A stretch of 43,511 nt of DNA from an uncultured Acetatifactor sp. (GTDB lineage: Bacteria > Bacillota > Clostridia > Lachnospirales > Lachnospiraceae), in NCBI GenBank assembly GCA_910585665.1, contig CAJUFI010000033.1, forward strand, positions 1 through 43,511, written 5' to 3'. The notes under the pieces were generated by a model. The model made no database searches. It was not told the DNA's origin and saw only the letters and a program-made list of their open reading frames with translations. Position 1 is the stretch's first letter, and each line of letters begins with the position of its first letter. Below, in pieces: positions 16,968-25,410 of this stretch. The translations under genes were made by a program, and so were the position numbers.

Positions 16968-17091
16968 AACAGTAACCTATAATCCTATGTGGTTTTGCTC
17001 TATTATATGCCACAGTCCGAAAAGAGGTACCCGGAAAAGCAGCAGGGTGCCGTCCCGGCCAAACGCAGTCAAAGCTGTTTTCACAATGCAA

Positions 17092-17120
17092 TTGAAATAC
17101 GGCCACATTGATGCTATAAT
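17092..17120 (+). promoter_or_regulatory. Promoter for the acyltransferase gene
   Basis: TTGAAA (17092-17097), 17-bp spacer, TATAAT (17115-17120). It sits 26 bp before the GTG start at 17146, leaving a very short leader that carries the AGGAGG ribosome site. Confidence 0.75.
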
Positions 17121-17145
17121 GGGAAAATGACCAGGAGGAATCTAT

Positions 17146-18387
17146 GTGCCGATGAATAAGAAAACGAATAAGAGAAAAGAAAACAACGGAATTACATCTA
17201 TAAAGGATGGGCGCAATGCGGATGTGGGCTTGAAGAAAAATCCGAAGCCGGCCCGCATGGCGAATCTGGAGCTTCTGCGCTGTGTTGCCATGATGATGGT
17301 GATTGTGCTGCATTATCTGGGGAAGGGGGGCATGCTGTCCGACCTGACGGGCGCGGCTGTCTCAAAGGCGGAGACGGCGGCGTGGCTGTTGGAGAGCTTC
17401 TGTATTGTGGCGGTGAATGTGTACATGTTCATCAGCGGATATTTTCTGTGCACCTCTTCTTTTAAGGTGAGCCGCCTGATACAGCTGTGGCTGCAGATCT
17501 GGGCGTATTCCGTGGGGGTCGGGCTGATTGGGGCGCTTACGGGCGTGCTGCAGGAGACGGCTTTTGACACCCATTACCTTCTGACGCTGCTGTTTCCCGT
17601 GACCATGGGGCATTATTGGTTCATGACGGCCTATGTCTTTTTGTACCTGCTCCTTCCCTTTGTGGGGATGGCGGTGAAGAAGATGACGAAGGGGCAGATG
17701 CAGGCGGCGCTGGGAATCTTGCTTTTGGCGTTCTGCGTCTCGAAAAGCATCCTTCCGGTGCAGCTGGAGATGGACAGGCAGGGGTATGATTGCCTTTGGT
17801 ATCTGTGCGTGTTCGTGGCGGCGGCGTATGTGCGGCGATTTGGCTCAGCCTTTCTGGAGCGGAAGGGACGGGGGCTGTTGCTGTATGCGGGGTGCTGCCT
17901 GTTGGTTTTCGGCGGGACTTTTGCGCTGCGGGAGGTGTATCTGCGCACCGGCGGGCTGGAACGGCGGATCAAGATGTGCCTGGAGTACAATCATGTACTG
18001 CCTTTTCTGGCGGCGGCGGGATTGTTCGGGGCTTTCTGCAGAGTGCGGCTGCGGGGCAGGGCGGCGGACATGGTCAACCGGATAGCGCCCTATACGCTGG
18101 GGGTCTATCTGCTCCATGAGAACCTGGGGCTCCGCTATACCTGGCAGAAGTGGCTGGGGGCAGAGGGGCTTGCGGCGGCCGTGGGAAACGCGGACAGCGG
18201 CTTCGGCGCGGTGGGCAGCCTGTTTTTGTGGACGGGGGCGGCTGTGCTGGCGGTCTTCGCCTGCGGTATTTTGGTGGATGTGGCGCGGAAGGGGATTTTT
18301 GACGGGGTGCATAGGATTTGTTTGAAGATGGGTTGGTACCGTAAGCTGATGGATGTGATAGAGAGGGCGGACGCTTTGTTCCGGTAA
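17146..18387 (+). CDS. Acyltransferase-3 family membrane protein
   Basis: A 413-aa integral membrane protein with about ten hydrophobic segments. NLELLRCVAMMMVIVLHY near residues 33-50 is the opening of acyltransferase-3 proteins, with the conserved R and H used for acyl transfer. MGHYWFMTAYVFLYLLLPF matches the later conserved loop. Family members O-acetylate or succinylate cell-wall or exported glycans (OatA, WecH type). The start is taken as GTG 17146 because AGGAGG lies seven bases before it; ATG 17152 in the same frame would have a 13-base spacing. It is followed by a second large membrane protein gene. Confidence 0.85.
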   Translation: MPMNKKTNKRKENNGITSIKDGRNADVGLKKNPKPARMANLELLRCVAMMMVIVLHYLGKGGMLSDLTGAAVSKAETAAWLLESFCIVAVNVYMFISGYFLCTSSFKVSRLIQLWLQIWAYSVGVGLIGALTGVLQETAFDTHYLLTLLFPVTMGHYWFMTAYVFLYLLLPFVGMAVKKMTKGQMQAALGILLLAFCVSKSILPVQLEMDRQGYDCLWYLCVFVAAAYVRRFGSAFLERKGRGLLLYAGCCLLVFGGTFALREVYLRTGGLERRIKMCLEYNHVLPFLAAAGLFGAFCRVRLRGRAADMVNRIAPYTLGVYLLHENLGLRYTWQKWLGAEGLAAAVGNADSGFGAVGSLFLWTGAAVLAVFACGILVDVARKGIFDGVHRICLKMGWYRKLMDVIERADALFR

Positions 18388-18489
18388 AAGGCGCACTGCC
18401 GGGAGAGGGGCGCGTCTTATGGAAAAGCGTGTTGGCCGACAACCACAGCAGACGATGGTGGAAATAAGGAAGAGAGGATTTTGGTAGAA

Positions 18490-20973
18490 ATGGGCAGAGG
18501 AGAGGAGAAGCGGGGCCTGCCCCAGGCGAAATGGGGCAGCCAGCTGGAGAATCTGGCAATCGTCATCCTGGCGTTTTACCCGCTGCGGCATATTGGCTGG
18601 GGACTTGATTTATGGGATACCGGATATAATTATGCGAATTTCCAATATATGGGGACAAGGCATATGGATCCCATGTGGTTTTTTTCCACGTATCTGACCA
18701 GCGTGGTGGGGAATCTGCTGACGAAGCTTCCACAGGCGGACACGCTGCGGGGCATGAACCTGTATACCGGTCTGTTCGCGAGTCTGCTGGCGCTGACGGG
18801 CTATTTTTTCTGTACCAGGAAGCTGAAGATGCCGAAGCCCGTGGTCTTCCTGGGGGAGATGGCGGCGCTGAGCCTGTGCTGGTGCCCTACGGCGTCTTTG
18901 TACAATTATCTGACCTATGTGCTGTTCCTCTTTTCCGTCATTTTCCTGTACCTGGGGTTGGTGAGGGATAAAAAGGGGTATCTTGTCTGCGCGGGCGTTC
19001 TGCTGGGCTCCAATGTGCTGGTGCGCTTCTCCAATCTGCCGGAGGCGGCCATGATCGTGGCGGTCTGGGCCTATGACATCATCCTGTGGCTGGAGGATAG
19101 GAAGCGTGGCAACAGGGCAGAGAAAGTGTGGCTGGAGGGAAGGAAGGGCGGCAACAGGGCAGAGAAAGCGCGGCCAGAGGGAAGGAAGGGCGGCAACGAG
19201 GCAGAGAAAGTGTGGCCAGAGGAGAGGAAGGGCGGCACAGGGTGGACATCCGCCGAAAAAACTTTGCCAGGAAATAGTTCCAGCGGACAGGCAGAACAAG
19301 ACGAACTGAGGAAAGCAGTGATAGAAAGCGGCGGGGAAAGGGGCGCAGAAAGGGGCGCAGCCGGGGAGGGATTCTGGCACAGGACAATCCGGCATACGCT
19401 CTGGTGCCTGGTGGGATACGCGGCGGCGCTGGCCTTTCTGCTGAGCTATATCCATATCTGCTACGGCATTCAGGAGTATGCCGCAGGGATTCAGAGACTG
19501 TTCGCCATGACGGACAGGGCGGCTGACTACAAGCCCAGCGCCATGATCATGGGAATCGTGGGGGCTTATGTGGAAAATCTGTACTGGGTGGTGCGCATCG
19601 GAGGCATCCTGGCAGGCGGCATGGTGTTGTTCGCGGCGGCCGGCTGGCTGGAGGAGCTGCTCCTCCGATTCCAGGGACAAAAAGGGGACAAAACGCCTTC
19701 CGCAGCCGCCAGGGCGATTCCTGTGGCGGCAAGGCTTTTTTGGGCTGTCATCTGCGGCGCGGCGCTTTGGCTGCTGTATCGGAAGGGCTTCTTTTCCTTC
19801 CTGTTCCCCGACCGGATTTTCGCCAGGTATCCCGGGCTGGTCTTTCTGGTGCTGGCGGCGCTGTCCGGCGCTCTGGCGGTGAATGTCAGGACGCTGCATA
19901 TGGGGGTCAGGGTTCTGTGGGCCGCGGTCTGCGGTTCCATGGTCTGGTGGCTGTATCAGGGCGGTTTCTTTTCCTTCCTGTTCTACAGTTATGACCCCAT
20001 CTGGCATCCGGGGCCCTTGTTCCTGATGCTGACCATGCTGATTGCCGCCGTCCGCATCTTCCGCAGGGACAGCCCCAGGGAGGAAAAGCTGATCAGCGGC
20101 ATGATTATCCTGATTATTCTGCTGACGCCCATCGGCAGCAACAACGGCGTGCTGCCCAGCCTGAACAACCTGTTCCTGGCGGCGCCCTATACCCTGTGGG
20201 AGAGCTGGCGGTTCCTGCGGTGCGCCGGGGAGAAGCGGCTGAAGCGGGGGCTGGTGCTGTGGGCTTTTCCCGCCAAGAGCATTTTGGTGTCCTTCCTGGT
20301 TCTGTGCCTGTTCCAGTTCGGGGCGTTCGGCGCGATATTCGCCTTTGCGGAGGCCACCGGGATACAGGACGCGGAGGCGACAGTGGACAATAATGCTGTC
20401 CTGCGGAATATCAAAATGAGCCCTCAGAAAGCGGAGTGGATGACGCAGTTGAGCGCCTATGCCAATGAGAACGGGCTCCAGGGACAGGAAGTCATTCTAT
20501 ATGGATGGATTCCGGCCTTGTCGTACTATCTGCAGATGCCCTCCGCCTTCAATCCCTGGAGCGATTTGGATTCCTACAGCTGTGAGGCCATGGAGGAAGA
20601 TATGGAGGAGCTGGAAGCCCGGATTCAGGCGGGGGCGGAGAAGCCGGTCATCATCCTGGAGAATATCTATGCCCTTTATGTGGAAGCTGAGGGGGCTGGT
20701 TCTTCGGGAATCCAGGAGCCGGCTGGTTCAGGTGTTGCGGAAGGCTCCGGGGCTGCGGGAAATGCTGATTCGAAATCTGCGGAAAACGCTGAGTCAGGGA
20801 ACGGGGAAGGTGCCGATCCGGAAGCTGCGGAAGGCTCCGGCCTGGTGACAATAGGAGTCGAGGACAGGCAGCGGCTGGACGCCGACCCCAAGTGGAAGCT
20901 TCTGTTGGAGTACATGGAAGCATTCGGCTATGAGCAAACTTTCCGCAATGAGAAATTTGCCGTATATCGCTGA
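18490..20973 (+). CDS. Large multispanning membrane protein, possibly GT-C glycosyltransferase
   Basis: An 827-aa protein starting at ATG 18490 behind AGAGGAT. About twelve hydrophobic segments fall in two blocks, 18-180 and about 300-625. The first extracytoplasmic loop holds LDLWDTGYNYANFQYM, where an Asp early after the first membrane segment resembles the catalytic Asp of GT-C glycosyltransferases. Between the blocks a hydrophilic loop (about 200-300) contains a 14-residue repeat in three and a half copies. The C-terminal ~200 residues are soluble and include an Ala/Gly/Glu low-complexity stretch (about 735-785). No match to a named family was recognised; the glycosyltransferase call is inference from the topology and its acyltransferase neighbour. 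Confidence 0.6.
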   Translation: MGRGEEKRGLPQAKWGSQLENLAIVILAFYPLRHIGWGLDLWDTGYNYANFQYMGTRHMDPMWFFSTYLTSVVGNLLTKLPQADTLRGMNLYTGLFASLLALTGYFFCTRKLKMPKPVVFLGEMAALSLCWCPTASLYNYLTYVLFLFSVIFLYLGLVRDKKGYLVCAGVLLGSNVLVRFSNLPEAAMIVAVWAYDIILWLEDRKRGNRAEKVWLEGRKGGNRAEKARPEGRKGGNEAEKVWPEERKGGTGWTSAEKTLPGNSSSGQAEQDELRKAVIESGGERGAERGAAGEGFWHRTIRHTLWCLVGYAAALAFLLSYIHICYGIQEYAAGIQRLFAMTDRAADYKPSAMIMGIVGAYVENLYWVVRIGGILAGGMVLFAAAGWLEELLLRFQGQKGDKTPSAAARAIPVAARLFWAVICGAALWLLYRKGFFSFLFPDRIFARYPGLVFLVLAALSGALAVNVRTLHMGVRVLWAAVCGSMVWWLYQGGFFSFLFYSYDPIWHPGPLFLMLTMLIAAVRIFRRDSPREEKLISGMIILIILLTPIGSNNGVLPSLNNLFLAAPYTLWESWRFLRCAGEKRLKRGLVLWAFPAKSILVSFLVLCLFQFGAFGAIFAFAEATGIQDAEATVDNNAVLRNIKMSPQKAEWMTQLSAYANENGLQGQEVILYGWIPALSYYLQMPSAFNPWSDLDSYSCEAMEEDMEELEARIQAGAEKPVIILENIYALYVEAEGAGSSGIQEPAGSGVAEGSGAAGNADSKSAENAESGNGEGADPEAAEGSGLVTIGVEDRQRLDADPKWKLLLEYMEAFGYEQTFRNEKFAVYR
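19090..19243 (+). repeat. In-frame 42-bp tandem repeat
   Basis: Three full units (19090-19131, 19132-19173, 19174-19215) and a partial fourth encode LE-x-RK-x-GN-x-AEKVW-like 14-residue repeats in the cytosolic loop of the large membrane protein. The period is a multiple of three, so copy-number change keeps the frame. Confidence 0.85.
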
Positions 20974-21082
20974 AGTCTACCGTTGGTGGATTGCGCTTTT
21001 GAAACGGGATGCTGCTGTGGAAACCAAGAAGGAAAAGAGGAAAAGGAGACAAAGGACAGGCTTTCGGAATTGAAAGAAAGAG

Positions 21083-21149
21083 AAACGCTCCCAGGGAGGT
21101 TAAAATCGAGCCATCAGGCGGACGATTTCAGTTTCCTGGGAGCGTTTTC
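21083..21149. terminator. Bidirectional terminator between the membrane protein gene and asnA
   Basis: AAACGCTCCCAGG pairs with CCTGGGAGCGTTT, 13-bp perfect arms around a 39-nt loop, with TTTT on both outer sides. It serves the plus-strand gene ending at 20973 and asnA ending at 21167. Confidence 0.75.
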
Positions 21150-21166
21150 GTCTCATGAAGGACATG

Positions 21167-22177
21167 CTACAGCAGATGCACCCCTCTTTTCTCCGCTTCC
21201 TCCATGACATCCTTCGGCCAGAGGGAACATTGCACTTCCCCGATATGGGCCTTGCGTAGGAAGAACATGCAGATGCGGGACTGGCCGATGCCGCCGCCGA
21301 TGGTGAAGGGCACCTCCTCGTTTATCACGGCCTGGTGGAAGGGGAGTCCCGCCCGGTCCATGCATCCGGCGGCTTCCAGCTGGCGCAGCAGCGCATCCCT
21401 GTCCACCCGGATGCCCATGCTGGACAGCTCCAGGGCGATGTCCAGGACAGGGTAGTAGACAGAGATGTCCGCGTTCAGCGCCCAGTCATCGTAATCCGGC
21501 GCCCGGCCGTCGTGGGGCTTGCCGTTGCCAAGCGCCCCGCCGATCTGCATGATGCAGACAGCGCCTTTTGCCTTTGCGATGTAGTATTCCCGCTCCTTTG
21601 GCGTATTGTCCGGGAACATTTCCTCCAGTTCGCTGGTGGTGATGAAGAAAATGTCGTGGGGCAGGATTTCTTCTATGTAGTCATAGTGGATGGCCATGTA
21701 CTTCTCGGTCTTGCGCAGCACTTTGTAAACTGTGCGGACGACATCCTTCAGGGTGTCCAGGCTGCGGTCCTCTCTGGCGATGATTTTCTCCCAGTCCCAC
21801 TGGTCCACGTAGATGGAATGGATATTGTCCGGTTCCTCGTCCCTGCGGATGGCGCTCATGTCCGTATAGAGCCCTTCTCCCTGGGAGAAGCCGTACTTCT
21901 TCAGGGCATAGCGCTTCCATTTGGCCAGGGAGTGGACGATTTCCGCCTCCCGGCCGTCCTGATGCCTGATGTCGAAGGCCACCGGGCGCTCCACGCCGTT
22001 CAGATTGTCGTTCAGGCCGGACTTTGGGTCCACCATGAGCGGCGCGGACACCCGCAGAAGGTTCAGTCGTTCCGCCAGAAGGGTCTGGAAGAAATCCTTC
22101 ACCATCTTGATGGCTACCTGGGTGTCGTACAGGTTCAGGCCGGACTGGTAGTCTTTTGGGAATGAAAAGCTTGACAT
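21167..22177 (-). CDS. asnA: Aspartate--ammonia ligase
   Basis: A 336-aa class II-like synthetase that makes asparagine from aspartate, ammonia and ATP in the cytosol. The sequence is typical throughout: LNLLRVSAPLMVDPKSGLND near residue 38, GLYTDMSAIRRDE, YVDQWDWEK, IMQIGGALGNGKPHDGRAPDYDDW and the C-terminal GGGIGQSRICMF ATP-site motif. The ATG at 22177 follows AAAGGA. Its own promoter lies upstream at 22227-22256. No T-box leader was recognised in the short 5' region. Confidence 0.96.
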   Translation of the reverse strand: MSSFSFPKDYQSGLNLYDTQVAIKMVKDFFQTLLAERLNLLRVSAPLMVDPKSGLNDNLNGVERPVAFDIRHQDGREAEIVHSLAKWKRYALKKYGFSQGEGLYTDMSAIRRDEEPDNIHSIYVDQWDWEKIIAREDRSLDTLKDVVRTVYKVLRKTEKYMAIHYDYIEEILPHDIFFITTSELEEMFPDNTPKEREYYIAKAKGAVCIMQIGGALGNGKPHDGRAPDYDDWALNADISVYYPVLDIALELSSMGIRVDRDALLRQLEAAGCMDRAGLPFHQAVINEEVPFTIGGGIGQSRICMFFLRKAHIGEVQCSLWPKDVMEEAEKRGVHLL

Positions 22178-22226
22178 ATGGATAATCCTTTCTCTCAGAT
22201 ATATTTTCTGCTTTTATGGCATTTCT

Positions 22227-22256
22227 ATTTTAACCGCTTCCGGGGGGATTTTGCAA
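22227..22256 (-). promoter_or_regulatory. Promoter for asnA
   Basis: On the minus strand, TTGCAA (22256-22251), 18-bp spacer, TAAAAT (22232-22227), about 50 bp before the asnA start. Confidence 0.55.
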
Positions 22257-22331
22257 TAGTTTTTTGGGAAATCTCTTTGACATCATCCGAAACTTTTCGG
22301 AATTGCGGTGGTTGGCTTTCAAAAAATCTGA

Positions 22332-22360
22332 TTGATTTGGCAGGGATTTCAGGGTATAAT
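22332..22360 (+). promoter_or_regulatory. Promoter reading into the Rpn duplication
   Basis: TTGATT (22332-22337), 17-bp spacer, TATAAT (22355-22360). The expected transcript starts at the edge of the 104-bp duplicated segment (22368), so the Rpn gene mRNA would begin with the copied tail of the gene. Confidence 0.55.
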
Positions 22361-22367
22361 AATGTAG

Positions 22368-22471
22368 AGGCTATACATTAGAGCAGATAGCGGAATGCGC
22401 TGAAAAAACTATCGAGGAAGTAGAGGCTGTCATCAAAAAACGGGAGCCTGTGCTGGCATAGCCACAGTAGC
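22368..22471 (+). repeat. 104-bp exact direct repeat, upstream copy (Rpn gene tail)
   Basis: Identical base for base to 23426-23529, offset 1058 bp. It contains the last 31 codons of an Rpn-family gene (frame ending LAECAEK-type tail to TAG at 22458-22460) plus 11 bp after the stop. It lacks the rest of that gene, so it is a truncated second copy in front of the intact one. Confidence 0.9.
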
Positions 22472-22508
22472 TGAATCATAGAAGCAGTAAAAAGGAACAA
22501 AAGGAGCT

Positions 22509-23519
22509 ATGACTGTGGATATATCAATGGACACTGAAATCAAAAATACGGTAAGGGCAACAGGCAAAGATGCCCAATATGATGATAAGGCGAAGCGTCT
22601 GTTAGGAAATAAAATCATTCTGGCGCATATTCTGGTAAAGACGGTTGACGAGTTCCGGGGAATGAATCCGAAAGAGGTGGCGTCCTATATTGAGGGAGAG
22701 CCAATGATTGGTGTGGTTCCGGTAGAGCCAGGCTTGACCAATGCCGGAAAAGAAGAAAACGGCCAGCGCATTGTTGGAATGAACACGGAGAATGCGGAGA
22801 TGAACGAGGGGCTGGTAAGGTTTGACATTATCTTTTATGTGCGGATGAGAGACGGCATCTCACAGGTCATTGTGAACGTGGAAGCACAGAAGGACGAACC
22901 GACAGGCTATCATATCTTAAACAGGGCAGTGTTTTATGTGAGCCGCCTTGTTTCCTCACAGAAGGAACGGGATTTTGTAAAGACAAACTATAATGACATC
23001 AGGCGTGTATTCAGCATTTGGGTATGTATGAACATGGACGAGAACTGTATGGATTATGTGCATCTGACAGATGATAAACTGTTAGGCTCTTATCCGTGGA
23101 AAGGCGGGCTTGACCTGTTGAATATTGTTTTGATAGGAATATCAAATGAGCTTCCGGAGTATGATGGGAAGTATGAGCTGCACCGTCTGTTGAGTACGTT
23201 GCTTTCAATGGAGTTGACCTCCACGGAAAAATTAGAGATCATGAAGACCGAGTACCATATTCCGGTAGATGATGAGTTGAGAAAGGATGTGAGCGAGATG
23301 TGTAATCTATCACAGGGAATCAGGGAAAAGGGCAGGGTAGAGGGCAGGGCAGAGGGCAGAGCAGAGGGCAGGGTAGAGGGCAGGGCAGAGGGAGAAGAAA
23401 AATTTATCTTGAATATGCATAGGAAAGGCTATACATTAGAGCAGATAGCGGAATGCGCTGAAAAAACTATCGAGGAAGTAGAGGCTGTCATCAAAAAACG
23501 GGAGCCTGTGCTGGCATAG
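22509..23519 (+). CDS. Rpn-family recombination-promoting nuclease / putative transposase
   Basis: A 336-aa PD-(D/E)XK nuclease-family protein. The core is near residues 100-135: VRFDIIFYVRM supplies the Asp and VIVNVEAQKDEPTGY the E-x-Q motif of this family, followed by ILNRAVFYVSRLVSSQK. The C-terminal segment has a charged repeat of (G-R-x-E) units at 23333-23392 and ends in a helical tail. Rpn proteins cut DNA and promote RecA-independent recombination; some are called transposases though they have no inverted repeats. AAGGAG lies only two bases before ATG 22509, so GTG 22515, eight bases away, may be the true start. The final 104 bp are repeated exactly upstream at 22368. Confidence 0.85.
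   Translation: MTVDISMDTEIKNTVRATGKDAQYDDKAKRLLGNKIILAHILVKTVDEFRGMNPKEVASYIEGEPMIGVVPVEPGLTNAGKEENGQRIVGMNTENAEMNEGLVRFDIIFYVRMRDGISQVIVNVEAQKDEPTGYHILNRAVFYVSRLVSSQKERDFVKTNYNDIRRVFSIWVCMNMDENCMDYVHLTDDKLLGSYPWKGGLDLLNIVLIGISNELPEYDGKYELHRLLSTLLSMELTSTEKLEIMKTEYHIPVDDELRKDVSEMCNLSQGIREKGRVEGRAEGRAEGRVEGRAEGEEKFILNMHRKGYTLEQIAECAEKTIEEVEAVIKKREPVLA
23333..23392 (+). repeat. 12-bp tandem repeat in the Rpn gene
   Basis: Five units of GGCAGRGYAGAG type encode GRVEGRAEGRAEGRVEGRAE. Units are whole codons, so expansion keeps the frame. Such charged repeats are usual before the tail of Rpn proteins. Confidence 0.8.
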
Positions 23520-23529
23520 CCACAGTAGC
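23426..23529 (+). repeat. 104-bp exact direct repeat, downstream copy
   Basis: The 3' end of the intact Rpn gene plus 10 bp, identical to 22368-22471. Its downstream edge is joined directly to the flavin reductase remnant. Confidence 0.9.
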
Positions 23530-23703
23530 ACGGGGGAGTCGGACACTTTTTTCTGCCGAATCTCTGATGTCCAGGTGGACGAGGAAATCGATGTGGATGG
23601 CTGGGGAGTGGATCTGACGGCTTTCGACCCGGTGATTTATTCTGGATATTATCATTCCCTGGGGAAATATTTGGGGGCCATCGGGGACTTTTACCCCAGA
23701 TAG
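23530..23703 (+). pseudogene. 3' remnant of a flavin reductase-like gene
   Basis: The frame from 23530 to TAG at 23701 encodes 57 residues: TGESDTFFCRISDVQVDEEI, then a VDLTAFDPVIYSGYYHSLGK segment and YLGAIGDFYPR. This is the usual C-terminal end of flavin reductase-like (FMN-binding split-barrel) proteins, with the DPVIYSG-x-YHSLG motif. No start or ribosome site exists, and the 5' part (normally about 130 codons) is missing, cut exactly at the edge of the 104-bp repeat. The Rpn-associated rearrangement evidently removed it. Confidence 0.7.
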
Positions 23704-23874
23704 CCTCTCCGCGCCTCCTTCGCCAGGGGCACTGCCCTCCCTTTTATGGAGCAGGCGCAGACCGGCTTTATGGAAAAATCAATGCCCCCGTCTCTTCCCG
23801 CAGCTCCCGCCAGGCAAAATTAGCCTTTTTTCGTATCATAGGACAGATTCATAAAAAATTCATGTCGGGCTGTC

Positions 23875-23902
23875 TTGCTGTTCTATCCAAAAAGCATATA
23901 AT
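23875..23902 (+). promoter_or_regulatory. Promoter for the 76-aa gene and the HTH_42 gene
   Basis: TTGCTG (23875-23880), 16-bp spacer, TATAAT (23897-23902). The region before it (23704-23870) holds no recognisable gene. Confidence 0.6.
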
Positions 23903-23925
23903 AAAGGTGCATAAAGAAATGTGCA

Positions 23926-24156
23926 ATGACGGCCTTTGTTGCTGCGCGGGATGCTTCGGCCCACGATTCCAAGAGGAAGCCTGTTGCACTGGTAAAGCCT
24001 ACTATGATTGATTATGCCGCGATAAAGGCATTTTTGGCTAAGAGGAAGCTTATCATACTACAAAAAGGCCTTGTACGTTATTTTGTAAAAAAAGCCAACT
24101 GGATTGGAATGAAAGATATTTCGATACCCCTTTTTCAGAAGGAAAAGATAGCATGA
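23926..24156 (+). CDS. Small hypothetical protein, coupled to the HTH_42 gene
   Basis: A possible 76-residue basic protein (many Lys/Arg, no Cys, no clear domain). It starts 24 bp after a good promoter but without an obvious ribosome site, and its TGA overlaps the next gene's ATG (ATGA at 24153). The overlap and promoter favour a real, coupled gene or leader. The C-terminal part, IDYAAIKAFLAKRKLIILQK onward, has a more protein-like composition than the first 30 residues. It was not recognised; it may be the tail of a lost gene. Confidence 0.35.
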   Translation: MTAFVAARDASAHDSKRKPVALVKPTMIDYAAIKAFLAKRKLIILQKGLVRYFVKKANWIGMKDISIPLFQKEKIA

Positions 24157-25346
24157 GCAACAAAACTTATGATGAAAAATCGGCAATCCGCAACGTAATC
24201 ATCGCAAGCCAGCACCTGGACAAAAGGAGCTCCAAGCCTGTCGAGGACATCGTCTCGGACATATGCGGTCTGCAGTATGATCCGAATCCGACCATCCATT
24301 TGAACCACTATATGATGCTTTGGAACAGAAAAAGCGACTTCGCTGTGGAGGATCTGGATGCCGCGGCATATAAGGAGTTCAAGATTACGGAAGCGTTTGC
24401 TTTCAAGCGCAACATGTTCTTCGTCCCCACCAATGAGTTCGCAATCTACCGCGCCGCGTTAAAGGATGTGGTAAGATGGGGCTCCTCGGATGAAAGCTGG
24501 TTAGCGGCGGCGAACAGCCCGGAAGACCTGGCCGCGGAAGAGGAGCTGAAAGAGGGGCTAAAGAACCAGCCCGGCCTGACCACCAATCAAATCTGGGAGT
24601 GCCTGCACTTATCAGAAGAATGGGACGCGTATGTAAAGCACAGAAAAGCAGGCGACCTCAGCTTTGAGCTGCCCATATTCCGTGCCTTCTACAGGCTGAA
24701 GCGCAAGACCGACCTGGTGACCTGCGGTAGGAATCCGGGGACATTCAAGGAGCCGCTTTATATCCTGAAAGAAAACATCGGCATAAAGGAATGGCCAAAC
24801 GCCGGAATCCACAAAAACGAAGCCAGAGCCATAATCATAGAAAAGCTCATCGCTTCTTTCGGAGTCACATATCCCGTCCATATCTCTCATATAACGGGAA
24901 TCCCCACTGCCGAGGTCACGCCCTTCTTCTCCAAATTGGAGCAGGAAGGAAAGATATCGCCGCTGAAAGTGGGCAAAAAGTCATGTTACATCCACTGGGC
25001 AAAGACAGGCCTGCTGGGCCAATGCCCAGATCAGGACACCGAAGAAGTCCGCCTCATTTCCCCCATGGATATCCTTGTGCGGGACCAGACCTGGCTGAAG
25101 ACTTTTTTTGACTATTCCTATACCTTTGAGTATTTCAAGAAAAAGGGGATGAAATGGCCGCTGTCAATCCTTGTGGGGAATCGGTTTGTAGGGTATTTTG
25201 ACTGCAAGATGGAATGGCGGACCAAGAGATTCCTCATAAAAGAGAAGAACATATTCGATACCGCGTTCGAACACCATGAAGGCATCGAACGAGCGCTGCA
25301 GAATCTGGCCGCTTTCCATGGGGCTGAGGATATTGCCTGGCGGTGA
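24153..25346 (+). CDS. HTH_42 winged-helix protein (YcaQ/AlkX-type)
   Basis: A 397-aa protein of the HTH_42 (PF06224) family. The N-terminal part shows the family signature LQYDPNPTIHLNHYMMLWNR (about 46-65), in which the Q-x-D pattern corresponds to the catalytic-site motif of the DNA glycosylases AlkX/YcaQ and AZL7D relatives. Winged-helix repeats follow, including a segment around 200-270 (IIEKLIASFGVTYPVHISHI), and the C-terminal part carries the conserved SPMDILVRDQTW and GYFDCKMEWRTKRF stretches. Characterised members excise bulky or crosslink alkyl lesions from DNA. Whether this one is an active glycosylase is inference. It overlaps the preceding small frame by four bases. Confidence 0.8.
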   Translation: MSNKTYDEKSAIRNVIIASQHLDKRSSKPVEDIVSDICGLQYDPNPTIHLNHYMMLWNRKSDFAVEDLDAAAYKEFKITEAFAFKRNMFFVPTNEFAIYRAALKDVVRWGSSDESWLAAANSPEDLAAEEELKEGLKNQPGLTTNQIWECLHLSEEWDAYVKHRKAGDLSFELPIFRAFYRLKRKTDLVTCGRNPGTFKEPLYILKENIGIKEWPNAGIHKNEARAIIIEKLIASFGVTYPVHISHITGIPTAEVTPFFSKLEQEGKISPLKVGKKSCYIHWAKTGLLGQCPDQDTEEVRLISPMDILVRDQTWLKTFFDYSYTFEYFKKKGMKWPLSILVGNRFVGYFDCKMEWRTKRFLIKEKNIFDTAFEHHEGIERALQNLAAFHGAEDIAWR

Positions 25347-25410
25347 TCATCATAGATGTTATGGCGCGAGACGGCCCGGATGCGGGCTTGGGAAAACGGA
25401 GGTAATCTAC

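Noticed and set aside
22178..22367. T-box riboswitch before asnA
   Set aside because: The leader from the predicted start is only about 40 nt, with no T-box sequence or specifier loop.
22368..23529. Insertion sequence with terminal repeats
   Set aside because: The flanking repeats are direct and contain the gene's own 3' end; no inverted repeats or target duplications were seen.
25276..25410. Upstream start for the PPP phosphatase
   Set aside because: It lies within the HTH_42 gene, and the ATG at 25411 gives the exact family N-terminus with GGAGGT before it.
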